A stretch of 64,000 nt of DNA from Haemonchus contortus (lineage: Eukaryota > Nematoda > Chromadorea > Rhabditida > Trichostrongylidae). The stretch covers positions 32,718,296 to 32,782,295 of the forward strand of contig LS997564.1 of assembly GCA_000469685.2 (NCBI GenBank), in the 5' to 3' direction. Position 1 is the first letter of the stretch; the number at the start of each line of letters is the position of its first letter. A program made the translations under genes and the position numbers. Shown one piece after another: positions 1 through 13,794 of this stretch. The notes under the pieces were generated by a model that ran no database searches, was not told the origin of the DNA, and was given only the letters and a program-made list of their open reading frames with translations.

Positions 1-2926
1 TTATCCCCAATGAAAGAATTTCCATCCCTGATGAATAAATAAATAAATAAATAAATCTTCAAAGAATTCACTACTGAATATTTCCAAATTAAAGGATTTT
101 CCGTTAAAGCTACCACATTATAGAAGTTTTTGAAGTAAAGAAATTGAGGTCTTTCAAAACTTGAACTGCAGCATATCCCTCAACCCTGCTCTTTGGAAGC
201 TGTTCTCAATCCTTTTCTTCAACCTCTCCTTTTGTAAGAAACAAATCCTACCTCTCAGATGAAAACATTTTTGATAAACCAAGAAAAAGCAATTTTGCCT
301 CACATATTGAACGGTAACGTGGAGAGGTTAAGTTTGACGTCAAAAGTGACTATTGACGTAACGTTTTAGTGAAAAATCCTCTCAATGGAGGAAAATGTCA
401 TCCTTACGCGGAAACTTGAACCCCGAGAGAACCACCAACAGATCAATTTAATTTTCATTTGAACAGAAGAGTTTCAAAAATAGGAAATTGAAAAAGAAGG
501 AAAGATTCCCGATATGATCCTATATCTATTCCTGTGCTTTGAAACTAAAAAAGGAGACACCAGGTAATCTGGTATCATTTATTGAACTAGTCATATGATA
601 TCATTGAAACTGTGAGAGTTACACTGAAACAGACGTGACGACTCTCTCTCTCAGGACGAAAACATCACTGGAACCTCTTTTTCTGTGAACTTTTTTTCTT
701 AAGGAATCTTGATTCATATGACATCATTTTGTATTTAAGGGCAATCGTTACACCAATGGGACATACATGTAAATATAAAAACGATTAATCAATAGTTTGT
801 TATGACAATTTTAATGCCCTTTGGAATGTCGAATCATCAATTCATCGGAAATGCAATTGCTCCTCCTGTTTTTTCGAACTTCTGAGTGGAAACCGTCTTC
901 GCCTATGTCATTCGAGTGACACGAGGTCTTCCTTAGACTATCTTTTCCCATTTTTTGCCACCGCCACCGAAATGCCCCTGTTTTCGACCATCCTCTGAAA
1001 GGTTACGCCTGTTTTGGTCACAGGAAGGGGTGATCTTCGAACCTTCGAGGTGAACTTATTCTCTTCGCAGTTCTTCATTCAATTATTTCTAACTCGGATT
1101 GCCCAGTAACAACCACCAGAGGCAGTCCTAGAAACCCCTGACTTTTCCTTGCTTAGGAATTAGATCAATTTTGATTCATAGTGGTCGAAAAAACGATAGT
1201 CTTCAGATAATTCGTATAACATCATCTATTTCGATATAGCATTCAAACTCGTCAGCCATTTGATAAATAGCCTTTCAAAATTGTTTTCTAATAGTCTACG
1301 ATTACAGGTTTCTTACAGTAAGATCATTGAATCGAGCAATGCCGCTGCAAATTGCATTTGCACAACGACTGTCGCTCACTAGTCTTTGCACAAGAAAAAG
1401 AAAGTCCCGTGGAACACCTCCCAAACATTCTCTGAGATTCAAGTTAATCCTCTGAGATTCAAGTTAAAACCATCTCATGTGGGATGGTAAATCAGCAGCT
1501 CTCAAATGAAGACCACTTTAATCAGTTCGGTTCACAAGTTCACCTCACCTTTTGGCTATGGTCATGCACATCCTTATGACTCTCAACATCCACTGAGGAG
1601 ATGCTCTCGGACGAGTTACTTGAAGCAGTCATTATTGATCACACCGTAATACCCTGACAGTGCTGTGTCGACAGTATATGCGAATGTGGGAAAGAAATGT
1701 GCTGCAATAAGGACGTGCTAGTGCTGCTTCAGCTAATCGACACCGTTATCACAGAAATCGTACGACACGCCAAAAACGAACAATAGCAGGCAGTACTGGA
1801 AAGTAGTCTCATCAGGAAACTCCCAGAAAAGAAGTAAACCTGGATTGAATTATTAAGGATACTGTCTGCAAACTCCCGTATAGCTGCCATTCCAATATTC
1901 GCCAGAGGAAGAAAGCAAGAGAGTGAAAAACGGTTGAAAAAGGGTATCGCTCTGCTACTTGAAGAGTTATAACTTGTACTGTCCTACACAATGTTTGTCT
2001 CCCCGCTCCCACCCGCTCACAAAAAATGAAACGCGATACTTCATGCATGAGTAAGAGCAATCACGAGACAAGCTGTAGACGAAACCTTTCAATGGGTTTA
2101 GAGAGTGAAATGTAAAGATTAAGGAAAGGTCAGACAGAAAACCGGAAATAGAAAAAGTGATAGACGCGCTGAAGGTCGATGGGGATCAAGATCGAGGGTG
2201 GGTGGTGACCTCTAAGGGAGATTGGGCGTGTATGGGAGGAGGAAGCATGTAAGTGGAAAAAGGGAGTCGGAAGAACTTTGTGAGATGTTCAGACCCGAAC
2301 ATCCGCTGCTACTGGATAAGAACTCTTGGGGCGACCCTTAAAACCTGTTGGCTCCTTCATATCAGCCAAACCAAGTGGTACGCCCGCGTTTGGCAGTCTT
2401 TGATCCTTGGCATATGAATTGCGCTGAAAAACGTTTGCGTCAGCGTCAATGGCTCATCTGGCGCCCGATACATGTGATAAGACCGGAATCGAACTGCCAT
2501 TGGCCTGCACTAAATTGGGCCAGTAGCTCCTACAACACAGAGGAGATTTCGACTGGGAACCAATTCACTGGATATCATCGGGTATTTACACAAGGGAAAC
2601 CGGAAACCAAGTAAAAGCGTGGGATATCCCGAACGTTTCGTCGAAAGCTCCTTATCACTTTGGTGTTTGTAGCATGGGAGATATCGAATAGTCTGAGTCA
2701 TGCCTGTAGATGGACACGTCACTAGCGAAATCTAGCTAATATTTACTGCATTAGTACAAATCACAACACATGAAAAAGCCTATTTCCCGTCCTTCAGAGG
2801 TTCGTGAAGGTCCGATAGCCCTTTTTCGCCTCAATGACCCTTTATGCACTCGTTCTACTATCATAGGTTGTACTGACTTATGAAAAAAGGGATTTACCAC
2901 GAAAAAAGTGGTAACCAAGTCAGGCG
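1..2926. other. Gene-free stretch at left edge
   Basis: I see no supported gene. ORFs here are short, lack splice signals and have no recognisable protein motif. There is a short AAAT microsatellite at 34-56 and a 20-bp direct duplication (units starting TCTGAGATTC) at 1431-1467. Confidence 0.6.
34..56. repeat. (AAAT)n microsatellite
   Basis: Nearly six perfect AAAT units in a row, read directly from the sequence. Confidence 0.9.
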
Positions 2927-3145
2927 ATATCCGCCTAGGCCAATAATGCCTTCCATCGCTCCGGGCTCGGTTGATTGGTACCAGACTCGTCTGGGAGGAT
3001 AAAAGCACTGACTTGTACATCGGCTGGCCAGTGCAGGTCATTGTGTAGGCCACATATGCACTCATTACGCCACTACGATTCTGAATGAAAGTAGGGTGCG
3101 CGGTCACATCCTTCAGACGGGATTGGTTAACGCCAAAAACTTTGT
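2927..3145 (+). mobile_element. SINE-like dispersed repeat, copy A (5' truncated)
   Basis: This copy shares a ~200-bp body with copies near 13.9, 37.5, 53.8 and 62.4 kb. The most conserved block contains GATTGGTACCAGACTCGTCT, followed by GGATAAAAGCACTGACTTG and GGCCACATATGCA. It lacks the tRNA-like head seen in the other copies, so it is 5' truncated or more diverged at that end. Same orientation as the other four copies. Confidence 0.75.
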
Positions 3146-6100
3146 CCTTTTCTGCAACCAAGTTACGATCAAGGGGATTCCCTCATGATCCAAGGCGAAC
3201 TTGAGTTGGGCATACCACCATTGTTTGAGGAGCGAATTTAAGGTTAGGAACAGTATTCCTCATTTACACAAAATGTAGAGCGGCCAGATAATTTCTAATC
3301 TGAGCAGCTAGGATCGGATATTCTAAGGGACGGCTGGAAAAGAAGAAAATGGAGGGAAAACTGCTTTCATAAACGACAATTGCTCTGAAGAGCCACCACT
3401 CGCGGTAAACTAATCATAGTTAAGCTGAATATATTCATAGCAGTACTGAGAAAACATATTGGATGTAAAGAAAAATGTGTAGAGGATTCAAAAGTGTAAG
3501 GATGGTCAGAGCGAAAAAAACATATTTTCTCGGCTCAGGAACTACATTCAACCATTGCAAAGAGTGTATCGTCTGCTACCATAAAAAAAAGAAAAGGGAA
3601 AAAACTTCCAACGACCGGTTCCGGAGCTTCAGAGATGATTGTCAACTAAAGAGGAGGGATTCACTGGCGAGAGGACCTCAACTGTCTGCACATGCACTTA
3701 TCAAACACATCGCCTTCAAAGAAAACGCATAATTTAACCACAAAGGAGAATCTTTTTGACCCAGTCCTTCAATGTCAAATTGTCGATCCTGTTTCTAAAG
3801 TGGTCACAATTAATTAGGCAGAATGAATCAGATGAAAAGAAAACATTGCTGCGCATAGGTAAAAGGGTGGTGTAACTTAGCGCATGAATTATTACAAAAG
3901 TATTCATGACTAACAATCATTTTAGAATTGAATGAAATAAAAGGCAGCGTTCGCGATAGTTTTAGGTACCACTGTTTCGTTGAAGATTGAAAGGTCAATA
4001 CAGGGGCGTCATTTGAGAAGAAACAAACATCCGAAGATATTCTGAATCATATCGCTTCGTCAATCTTGTTCACTTCTTGGGTGCACGAGATTGTGCCGAC
4101 GAAAAGAAGCGTTTGCACGAGATTTCCTCCAGAGGAATGCGTCTAACTGAGTAAGAAAACTGCACAACTGGAAGAGGCTTCTAGCACAAATAGCTGATCA
4201 TATTTACCCCAAACGTGCTCCATTTCGCATTTTTCGACATGGTGCCCGCCCACCTGCGGAGCACCTTCCAGAAAGCTATCGACACTTCCTTTATTGGGAA
4301 TCCTTGTCAGCCCTAGGGTTCGAAATTCTTCGGTCCTCAGCCCTATCTGACCCACCCACTTCGACCCGCCAATGTTAAAAGGGCTACTTCAGGGACCCAA
4401 ATTGCTGGTAGAAAGTCATAGAAAAGCGCTTCTGCAAAAGATTTCGAAGCCCTCCAGTCGAAGGTCTTAGGAACTTGAGTTCGAAAAAGCACGCCGACAA
4501 GGTGAACAAAAATGTTCATGGACCCAAATTTCTCCAGCAAAGTGGAAATCTATGGTTGATGAGCCCAGAAACAAGGAAGAACAACATGAACCAGAGGCAG
4601 CCAAACAAACGCCAATGTGAACGGATGTAACCAACTATGTTCTTAAAAATTAGGAAGTCAAACATCGGAACGCTGAAAAAACTGAGATTAATGAATTCGA
4701 AAACCGGATTCTGACTAGAAACTTGGATAGGTCTTGCTGGGATTCGTGAGAACTGTCAAATTTTTTCAACAATTTGCCGATTTGACCAGAAAAAGTGATA
4801 AGAGATGGTAACATCGTCATAGTACTGTGAATATACAACTCAGAGTACTATTAACTTGGCGCTGGGCCAAAAAGCTAGGGTAAGTTGATTAGATGCTTCA
4901 ATTGGGAACGGACTAGTAAACTGTGCTGCCAACTAGCCGTGAGGGAGAGGGTTGCCCTTCACCAGGACGCCTCATTCGTATCTGAATTGACTGGGAGGAT
5001 GAAGGTACATCAGCACCACCTTTACCTCCCGCATCTCCTTTAAGAATCACTGACCAAGTGGAAGATGAACAGAGAATACTGACAGTTAGGGGGTAAGGAG
5101 TAAAATAGAAGATTCTTGATCAAAGAAGACACAGAGAGCGATCATTTCCAACATTACTTTGTGTAAAGAGTTTTCCATCCTCGCTGCTAATAATAGGTGG
5201 GAAAGGGAGGAACGAATGAAACTACCAACAAATTTCTGAGGGTTTTAAAGAGTAAGATGAATCACTATTGAATGAACACTTGACTTTTTGAAGGAGGGAG
5301 ATCGATTCTCAGAATTTTCCTAGGAAAAAAGGTTAACAATCTTGACCATTCTCCGGTTTACAGTCTTTATAATAGAGTGAAAGAACTATGTACAGCAGAC
5401 TAGTAGAAAAAGGATGCAATCAAGTATCAACCAGAAGGGAAAACCAGAAGGGAAAAAGGAAATCTTCGTGATAGTCATAAAAAGAGTGCTTTGACTATTT
5501 CAGTACTTCACAGCTTCCGCCTAGTTCTGATGTAATCCAGGAGTAAACATGGGTTCACGTGAACCGTCCGCTTCTCCTCATACTTCACTCCTGATCCAGT
5601 TCCTTCCCACTGATGGTTTTGACAGGAAAAGAAAAAAACCGACTTTGTCCAAGTATGGGCAAAAATTACTATGTCACGTGCATTACTAGTATCTGATAAC
5701 CCTATAAATCACCCCATGAAAATTTGGTAAACATCTCCTGACTGGAGTGAGAAAAACCTCACTATTTTAGCTCAGGTACTGCGTTAACATAGATAATCTC
5801 TTGAGCAAGGCCAAGCATAAATCAAGGGAAAAGGCCAGCTACTGCTAGAGTCCTAGGCCGATGGGTGCGAAAAATAGCCAGTAACGATAGTGATCTAACT
5901 AGGGTGGAAATTCGACAGAAAATGAATAATGCTCTTCGAAAAAGGTGATTAGCCTTGCTTGAAAGTGTTTCTGAGATGGACCGATTACAGTAATCTGATC
6001 GATTATCGATTACCTTTCTACCAACTATCGAAGAAACTTCTCATTGAAGGAACAAAGATGCGTCGTCTTCAAAAAACTTTCTCAATCGGGAGAGCGAGTT

Positions 6101-9100
6101 TATATCTTGTCCAATATGCGCTGGAATTGCAATCATGTCCGGCGCGCGTTCCCACAACCCAAGTTCGCATCTTGCCCAGGTTTTGTCAGCCGTCGGCGGG
6201 CATTCCAACGAACCATATGCGCAGAGAAACCCGAATCTTTGTTGTTGTTATGTGTGGCGTCTTGAAAGAGCGTGATTGTGTCTTCGGTCGCAAAACTGTT
6301 GCAGACCAAATGAATCAAATATCAACGACACTACCGAAAAATGCTCTATGGTATTTGAATCCAGATGAATAATAACCGTAAAAAAAGGAACTGCCAGGGA
6401 AGATTTTTGCTATTGTTGATGAGACTCTAGAAGATGACAATTATCACTTCCGCATGCAGCATGAAAACCTGTTCGAGGCCAAAAAGCAAGTCAAAATTTG
6501 AAAAAGACCCAAAAACAGAAGAGTTCAAACAATGGCAGCAGGGCAAAAATATTAACGATGAGTGATATAATGCAATAATTCTAAAGGTCAGACGAAAGAA
6601 CAGGATAGGGATGAATGAATGGTCAAAAACCATATCGGCGGTCTGGGAACACAGAATACTCTACACTGATAATAAGACTCTAAACAGTGAGGATTCCCTA
6701 CCGGTTGCAACCGCGAACCTGAACTCAGTTTGGTAGCAAACCAATTTGATGATACCCATCCAAAAGAAGTTCAAGGTTTCGTTTCATGGTACACCACTAG
6801 GAAAAATCCCGCTCCTAGAACAAGCTCAACCTTCGCCTCCCGCCATGTCAATAGCAAGAGTGTCAAAGAGTGGTTGGTTAAGTACCAAAGCAACTATTTC
6901 AGCTATTTTTTTGAGGAATACAGAATCAGGTCAAATTCAATCTTGCCTGACTCAACAATTCACCTATCAGTTTTCCACTCCCCGTCTTATCGGAATCTGG
7001 GCAATTGAATCCAGATTGCTTTTCAGAAGGCGCCTCCTTCAGTGTCTCCAATTAGGAGTTATTCGCACAAAGGTAAAACAATACTAGGTGAAAGAGATGA
7101 AGGAAGAAAAAGATCGATATGGAAGCTAGAAATGCATAAAATGGATGAAATGAAGAGCAGTCGAAACTACTAGTGTACTCAACGTTGAGTTCTCAGCGAT
7201 CCTTGGTATCCGATACGGTCATGGTTCAGCAGAAGGAATCCTCTTCAGATCGAAGTCAATCAAAATCGTTACTCAACCCCTTAAAAGTCCGAAGCTGTTG
7301 ACAAACTCCCCGCAGACACGATAAAGTTGCATCTCTTCTTGTATGGTTAAGAGAAATGCCGGCACCTATGGGAGAGGGTTATCCATTACAGAAATTTTGG
7401 ACAACGATGAAATGAAGAAACGAACGAACAAGTGAACGAGGTGACCTAGTCAATTAGTAGAATACTTGGTTCAAAAGTATATCAGAGTCATTCTAACGAT
7501 GACTCTGACCCAGACATACACGTGATATTAGTCACGTCAAGTCTTACCCATTTTTCACACTGTATTGTTACTATTTTGGTCTCGTTGACACCTTATACAC
7601 CTTTGTTATTCAAATGCTATTTGAAGACTGCAAAGATTCAAGGCCTATGGCAAAACAATTTTTTTATAACAAATTTCGCACTTTTCCCTATCCATGCAAT
7701 TTTAAAGTGACGTACATGTATGTGTATATGTAGAGGCACGCGTATAATAGGGAAACAAAGCGAATTTCTACCGATATATGCAGTAAACATGCATATCAGG
7801 CTGTTCTGCTACTTACAAGATGAAAATTTACGATAACTTTCGCCCTCCCCCCTCCTCTCTTTACCCGACTCCCGATCAGCTATTTTGCCTATAACTCCCA
7901 AATATTTGCGGTTTCAATGATAATTGAAATTACGAATAAGGACGATAACATGGGCTTGGGGACTGTGGGTAGGGCAAACTGCAAATATGAAGACGGCGCT
8001 GACAACCTCTTGCGAACACCTTTTGACGAGCTACGGTACATAACTCAACAACGATAAGTTCGCAAGGTCCTATCAAGCACGCCTTTGTATTTGCAGGTGT
8101 ACCCAACCTACCAACTATTTTCGAATGGAATTGCCAAGCCTTGAAACAGTCAGGGTTAAGTCCTAAGTCACGATAACAAACAAACAGAATTAATTCCCAG
8201 GACTGAAGGTGAACTATTCCAGTTGATGGCGAACCCTTATATTCACACGTGGCATGAAGTGTGCACGATTCGAAGAAAAAATCGTCAGATAATCCATCTC
8301 GTGTTCAATTTTTTTCGATGCCGACTACATTCGTCCCTTCAATTCAGATTTCAGATAAAACAAACACTGCTACCGTAATGCTCTTTCTACTGTAATAGTT
8401 TCGGAGCATTTCTAAGCAAATCAAAACAATTACGAGCCAAGCTTGGGAATCTTGTTGACAAACCGAATTAATGATCTGGAGTTAGAAAGGCATTTAAAAA
8501 AATTATAATTTTTTTGCATAGTGTATGCGAATGCAGAATAGCGGTTCATGGTCGGGAAAGAACCTGCATTAATCAACTATAAATGACGACGGGCGAAGTT
8601 GAACCAGTCCAGCACAGATACAGCTCCCAAATTATAACCCGAGTTATTCTGGCTGAACTACAAAATTGCTATTTTGAGAAGTCCCTTGAATACTTCAATT
8701 TGTAAGAAGTGATAACGTATAGGACAGTCATATCTAATGTCACTGATGTTTTCAGGAATTTCACGTGAACACAATTGTGTTCCCTCTTCAACAGAAGCTT
8801 CTTATCTTCGTCTTGATGGGCAGAAGGATCCTTGGTGATGGCGATGTCGAACTACTCCCACCATTCAGCATAAACCCGAACCATTAAGGGGATCAGCCCA
8901 ATTTGAGCTCAGTTATGCCCTTCTAGCCTACCTCAGTTCGGATCTTTTTTGTCACACTTAGGAGGTCCTGATCCTTTGACTATCAACAATCGAAAGCGAA
9001 GCCCTTTGACCATATGAAATATTCATCCTCCACATCATCGCAAATGTGGGATCAGAACAATCAATCCAATACCAATCCCACCTAATACCACCGCACTCTC

Positions 9101-9774
9101 CAAAATGGATAAAAAACTAAATGATGACAATTCAAACATCGTAACAGCTAATTCATTTACTTTTATGCACTTCAAAGAGGAGTTCTAGAAGGCTTTGAAA
9201 ATACTAGTAACTCCCATTCAGAACTGTTCTTTCAACGTTCATTGCCCTCCGAGTACGAGCCCATTAATATTTATAGCTTTTACTCTGTTTTGTAGGAAAT
9301 GTGTAACCCAAACAACATCTACTTATGCATGGGGGAGGCTTACAGTTCAACAAAAACTTCGAATACTTTCCCGTAAATCTTATCAAACATTTGTTAAGCT
9401 CAAAAAAACCTCCAGAGTCGTTGCAATAACAGCAACTGATGCACTTCTACCCAAAGATCCTTTTATTCATTGATCTATTTACCTATCCATTGCATTTGAA
9501 CTAAGAGCTTCTCTTTTTCTCTTTTTGCTTGAACCAACTAGTCAGCCCAATTCACCGTCATAAGCACCTCTCTACAAGAGCCATGCTGCAGTCAAAAATT
9601 CTTAGCTATTCTATCCTCAACATTCGAAATACCTACCCTTTTCTTTGCTCAATATTGCCAAATTTCTTCTTGAAATAATAAACAAATATGAATCCAGCAG
9701 GATTAAATGGCTGCGAATGAACTCACACTGAACTATACCCAGCATTTTCGTAATTCTCAATAATATTTGAGTGC
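3146..9774. other. Gene-free stretch
   Basis: No supported gene. ORFs of up to 137 codons exist (for example 5959-6372, plus) but show no family signature and no flanking splice pattern. There are protein-like fragments behind good AG acceptors at about 8757 (TTTTCAG) and 8961 (CACTTAG) on the plus strand, but no joined model with consistent donors could be built. Confidence 0.5.
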
Positions 9775-10108
9775 ATGGCGCGAATCAAAGCTACTATTCA
9801 TTACCATCTGCTCGATCACAATGAATGTGAGCGGAGTATCGAAAAAAATCCTTGCATTCTCAATGCTGAACTGGGGGATCCAAACGGCACAGTAAGTATC
9901 CAGTACAACATTAAGGGAATCAAAGAAAAAAAAATGAGAAAAATAAGGAAAGAAAAATTTAAATAACATATTTCTGTACCTACTACAGGGAACACCTAGC
10001 AAACTGCATCCTCAAAAACCTCCCAAACGGGACAACCTGACCCAACAATTTTTCAGAACAAGACGCCTGAAAAACTCACAACCGAAGGCGCCGCCATCCG
10101 AGTTTTGA
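9775..10108 (+). CDS. Possible two-exon gene, unrecognised protein
   Basis: Exon 1 runs 9775-9891 (39 codons from an ATG) and ends at a consensus GTAAGT donor. Exon 2 runs 9989-10108 (39 codons plus TGA) behind a TACTACAG acceptor. The 97-bp intron is of usual nematode size and both exons join in phase 0, giving a 78-residue basic protein. The second exon is rich in Lys, Pro and Gln (SKLHPQKPPKRDN near its start). I do not recognise a family, there is no signal peptide or membrane segment, and the acceptor expected before the first ATG is weak, so upstream exons may be missing or the whole model may be accidental. A second acceptor (TTTTTCAG, 10049-10056) would give a different frame. Confidence 0.22.
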
Positions 10109-11521
10109 AAAGCCGTCTCTGAACGCACACAAAATGAACACTACCTTCAATCAATATTCCAAGTCTAGCCGTAACCCCCTCAGAAGATGGAACAAACCGA
10201 TAGGGTTGCCATCTGATAGACAACAAGACGGTGAAAAAAAAGAGAAAACTCCTCCATAACTGTCTTATTGACGACCAGAGCGTTCCGGGGAAAGAAACAT
10301 CGATTGGGCACCACCTGAACTGAGCAGCGGATTCTCCCGGACTTTTTGGGATATGGCTTGAGGAGCTGAGCCAGCTTACTCTTCCATTCAAAAAGGTACT
10401 AGGTTTTGGTACTAAAACTGGTTCAATGGAAGGAAATCAGAGCAGAAGTGATGAAAATGGAGGGTTGAACAGTCGCGACGAACTACAAGCAGAGACAAAA
10501 CGATTTTTTCTGGAAAAGCGGTGAGATGGAGAGATTAGGGGGTGTGTTCGCTTAAAACACGACCAATCCATCCCTGTGCAAACTTCAAAAGGGCATACAT
10601 GCATCAGCGAACACCTCGTTCCCTTAAAAGCATTGACCTTTAGACAATTGAATCATTTTCCTTTCCTTCTGTTGGTTCAAAACTGAGGTCGAGTTCTGAT
10701 TCATAGAGAATTCATACAAACCCTCTGAAGGAGGGTAACGTCATTGGTGCTGAATAGATACAATGACTGAAATGCTCGCACAGTACAAGAGGTCGGTCTC
10801 TGGGCGGCTCAAACCATAAGGATTCCTCCAAGATGGGCAAAGGATGGGAAATCATTCACGAAAAGGACGGGCCCACACCCTGGACTCTGCGTCCCCTATA
10901 AAAATACGCTCGTTCGCCTCTATTTATAGTCTTATGAGCTGTCAAAGAAACCCAAGGGAGCCACTACAAAAGAGGTCTCTCATTGGAATCTGAGCTAGCA
11001 CGCCCTTCTATAAGATTAGTCACTTGTCTCTTTCGACACTCGTCTTTTTGCAACTGCCAAAAATTTTTTTACTATTCCGTAAGAAAATGAGTGGGCGCTT
11101 ATCACCAAACCGAACGTTCTGGCAACTGCCCTCTTCGCTCTAATGAATTCATGAAATCTTCATAGCAGATTTTTTGCTTTGATGGAAAGCTGCTGCACAC
11201 GATTGACCAATAATGTCAAAACGTTGACATGAAATCCAATCAAAAGACTAAACCCGCCTGGTAAAAAAAACTTCCTTTTAGGCTTCAATACATGCGTCCT
11301 TGGCCTACATCCAAGCAAGCGAAAAAAAGTTTTAATTAAATCCAACAGTTTTGTTTGCCGATGTCTCCCTATATTTGGTATACACAAGAATTTTGAAAAA
11401 AAACCCAGCCGAACCAAAAACACATAGACTTCAAAAAGACTATAAAGAGCGGGCTGTGGTTACCTCCTCCCGAAAATCGCGTCGGGCTCGCCGCAGTCGC
11501 GCGCTATGAAGGAGAATGTTT

Positions 11522-11583
11522 GAATTCACAGGGGATGGTTATGGTAGCCGCCACGGAGCCACTGCCGTCCCCTGTGTGAATTC
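11522..11583. repeat. Inverted repeat / hairpin
   Basis: The left arm at 11522-11538 (GAATTCACAGGGGATGG) pairs with the right arm at 11565-11583 (CCGTCCCCTGTGTGAATTC) with a 2-nt bulge and one wobble. The loop is about 26 nt. Just inside the arms the pairing weakens. Confidence 0.7.
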
Positions 11584-12515
11584 GGGTAGAAGTATGAACA
11601 TTCAAACAACAGATATGTCGATGCCGACACTGGCAGAAAGATATCAAAGCTCATTCTTCTCGGTAAGGCAGCTGATTATTTTTGAATGCTATATTTCCCA
11701 CTAATTCATCAAATCCATCGCTATCAAATGTTGCACGAAAAAAATTCATTTTTACGGTTCTGTCAATATTCGGTCACAAAACTAGCGACAGCCTAGTTTA
11801 TACAGTAACTGATGGAGCCCAAACATTCGCATCTATATCGTCGCCCTCCTGCCAAACAGGTAGCGAGGGCCCTAATACAGAGGGGTAGGGAGCTTGGCTC
11901 GTCTTGAGACTATTCCATCGGTGATCTAATCTTTGGACCAAAAAATGTAGTGAAAACCTAATTCTGCTCTGTCCAACCTTCTTGAGGAGTCCTTATGGCC
12001 CTATACAAGCATGGCCTCTCTGTGTTATGCAAGTCCAATATAGCTCCTGACACAAACTAATCTTAAATTCGTCCAAACTCTCCCGTACAGTAGCTAGACC
12101 ATATGAAGTCTTCGCCGACACGTCAGTTCCAACGGTGACTTTGGAAACAATTCAAGACAATTCGAAGCTTACATAGACAAACTACAAAGAGAAGTAAGTG
12201 AACGATATCGTGATTTGATGAAAGTGAGAGCACCTTTTTCAGGCAACAGTCCACACTACCGCGCCCTCTCTTGGTCAAATCAATCTCTTATTAGGGTAGG
12301 AATGATGTCATCTTCGATCAACTGATTGGCGAACACCAATCAAATTACGTTTTCTACTCTGATGAACTAATATTTATGAACTGAATTTAACTTTACTACA
12401 TTCTAGACACTACTACAATGTCTCTACTAGTCTTATGTGTAAGCAAAAGAAAAACAAGGGTAAAAAATCAGCATATAACGTGAAATATGCTAAAAAAAAT
12501 TGCAAGTACGGGTTT

Positions 12516-12597
12516 GCATTTGTCGCATTCAACTTCAGATTCTTTCAACTATTACTAGCTTGACGTGAATGAATCTGAAGTTGAATGCGATAAATAC
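12516..12597. repeat. Long imperfect hairpin, pre-miRNA-like
   Basis: The arms at 12520-12547 and 12566-12593 are reverse complements over 28 nt with one G-U pair and one T-T mismatch. Four further flanking bases pair with one mismatch. The loop is 18 nt. The stem core CGCATTCAACTTCAGATTC is perfect. Size and pairing resemble an animal miRNA precursor but equally a small MITE remnant. Strand of any transcript is unknown. Confidence 0.6.
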
Positions 12598-13794
12598 GAA
12601 GAGTTGGTTACGCTTAGGTCCGTCAGGTTGAAATTTTTGACAAGTCGCTAAGTACAAATGTAGTTGTTCGGACAACATTGTGACGTTTGACCGTACGATT
12701 TTCGACCGAAGAACACTAATTCGTCAGTATGGCGTGATTGGATCAGAGATCTGTGGACGAAAATTGCAAGTCACGAGAAATCCCCATGAACCCATGTACC
12801 CGAACCGAATTGAATAGGCGAATGCATTTGGAGATGAAGCTCACCCGTACTTTACCGCACGACTTTGACCTTCAAAGAAATGTGGTACCCTTTGTTAGTC
12901 CGGTTTCCTCTTCTTCACTCCATGACTCCGACTTGTTATCCTCCCACTGGGGACTCAAACCTTTCCCGTCATAGCGCGCGACTGCGCACGATCGGGCGCC
13001 GCGCGATTTCCGGGGAAAAGATACCACACCGAGATTGAAATTGTTTCATTGTATGGTACCCAAGGGGTTCGCACTGTGGAATGGTGCTCCCTGAATCCGC
13101 CCTCACTTGGAAACACGTCATATCACTTAGGAAACGAGATAGGAAATTTTTCCAGGGTATGGGAGCCATGTAGGGCCCTTTTGGGATGCCACTCAATACG
13201 CAGTGCCTTACATTGCCTGCACTGCCACATAACTCTCTCCAATCGCACAACATGTCCCTAGCCTCTTCCAAACTTGTTGCAGGGCTAGAAGAAAAGCTTC
13301 AACCAAACTCGATTAGCTGCCGTGTTGCCTGCTCCCTAAAGCTCAACAGAAAAGGTGCCTGACCTCACAAAGTTCTATGAACAATTCTCTGAGTGTTCAG
13401 AGTACAGATCACCTTCTATTCAGTCCTACACCAGTAAATAACAACTCCAGAATGGTCACGTTCACATGTTTACTTAAAGTTTTTCGTGAGGGCAATCCTC
13501 TTATCGTACGCTCCCATCTATCCATTGTACACCTTTAAATAAAAGTACAAGCCTTTTACATATATAACCCCCTCCAAAGCCTTCGATATGAAGTAGATTA
13601 ACAGAGAGGAGGGTTGGAACGTCATTTGACCACAATTTGCGCGATGAAAACTTTAGGAAGGGCAAAAACCTATGTAATGGGCAAAAAGTGGGATTCCATA
13701 ACAATATCAAACATTCCACATGATTTTTAACCGAAAAACCTCTGAACATTGGTAAATATTAAATTAAGGTACACAAACAATTTAAAAAAGGATA

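Larger units (their letters stand above)
10109..13794. other. Gene-free stretch with two hairpins
   Basis: No supported gene. It contains the imperfect palindromes at 11522-11583 and 12516-12597 listed separately. Remaining ORFs are short and featureless. Confidence 0.55.

Noticed and set aside
5959..6372. 137-codon plus-strand ORF
   Set aside because: Longest ORF of the left part, but no motif, no splice or trans-splice signal at its ATG and overlapping ORFs of similar quality in other frames.
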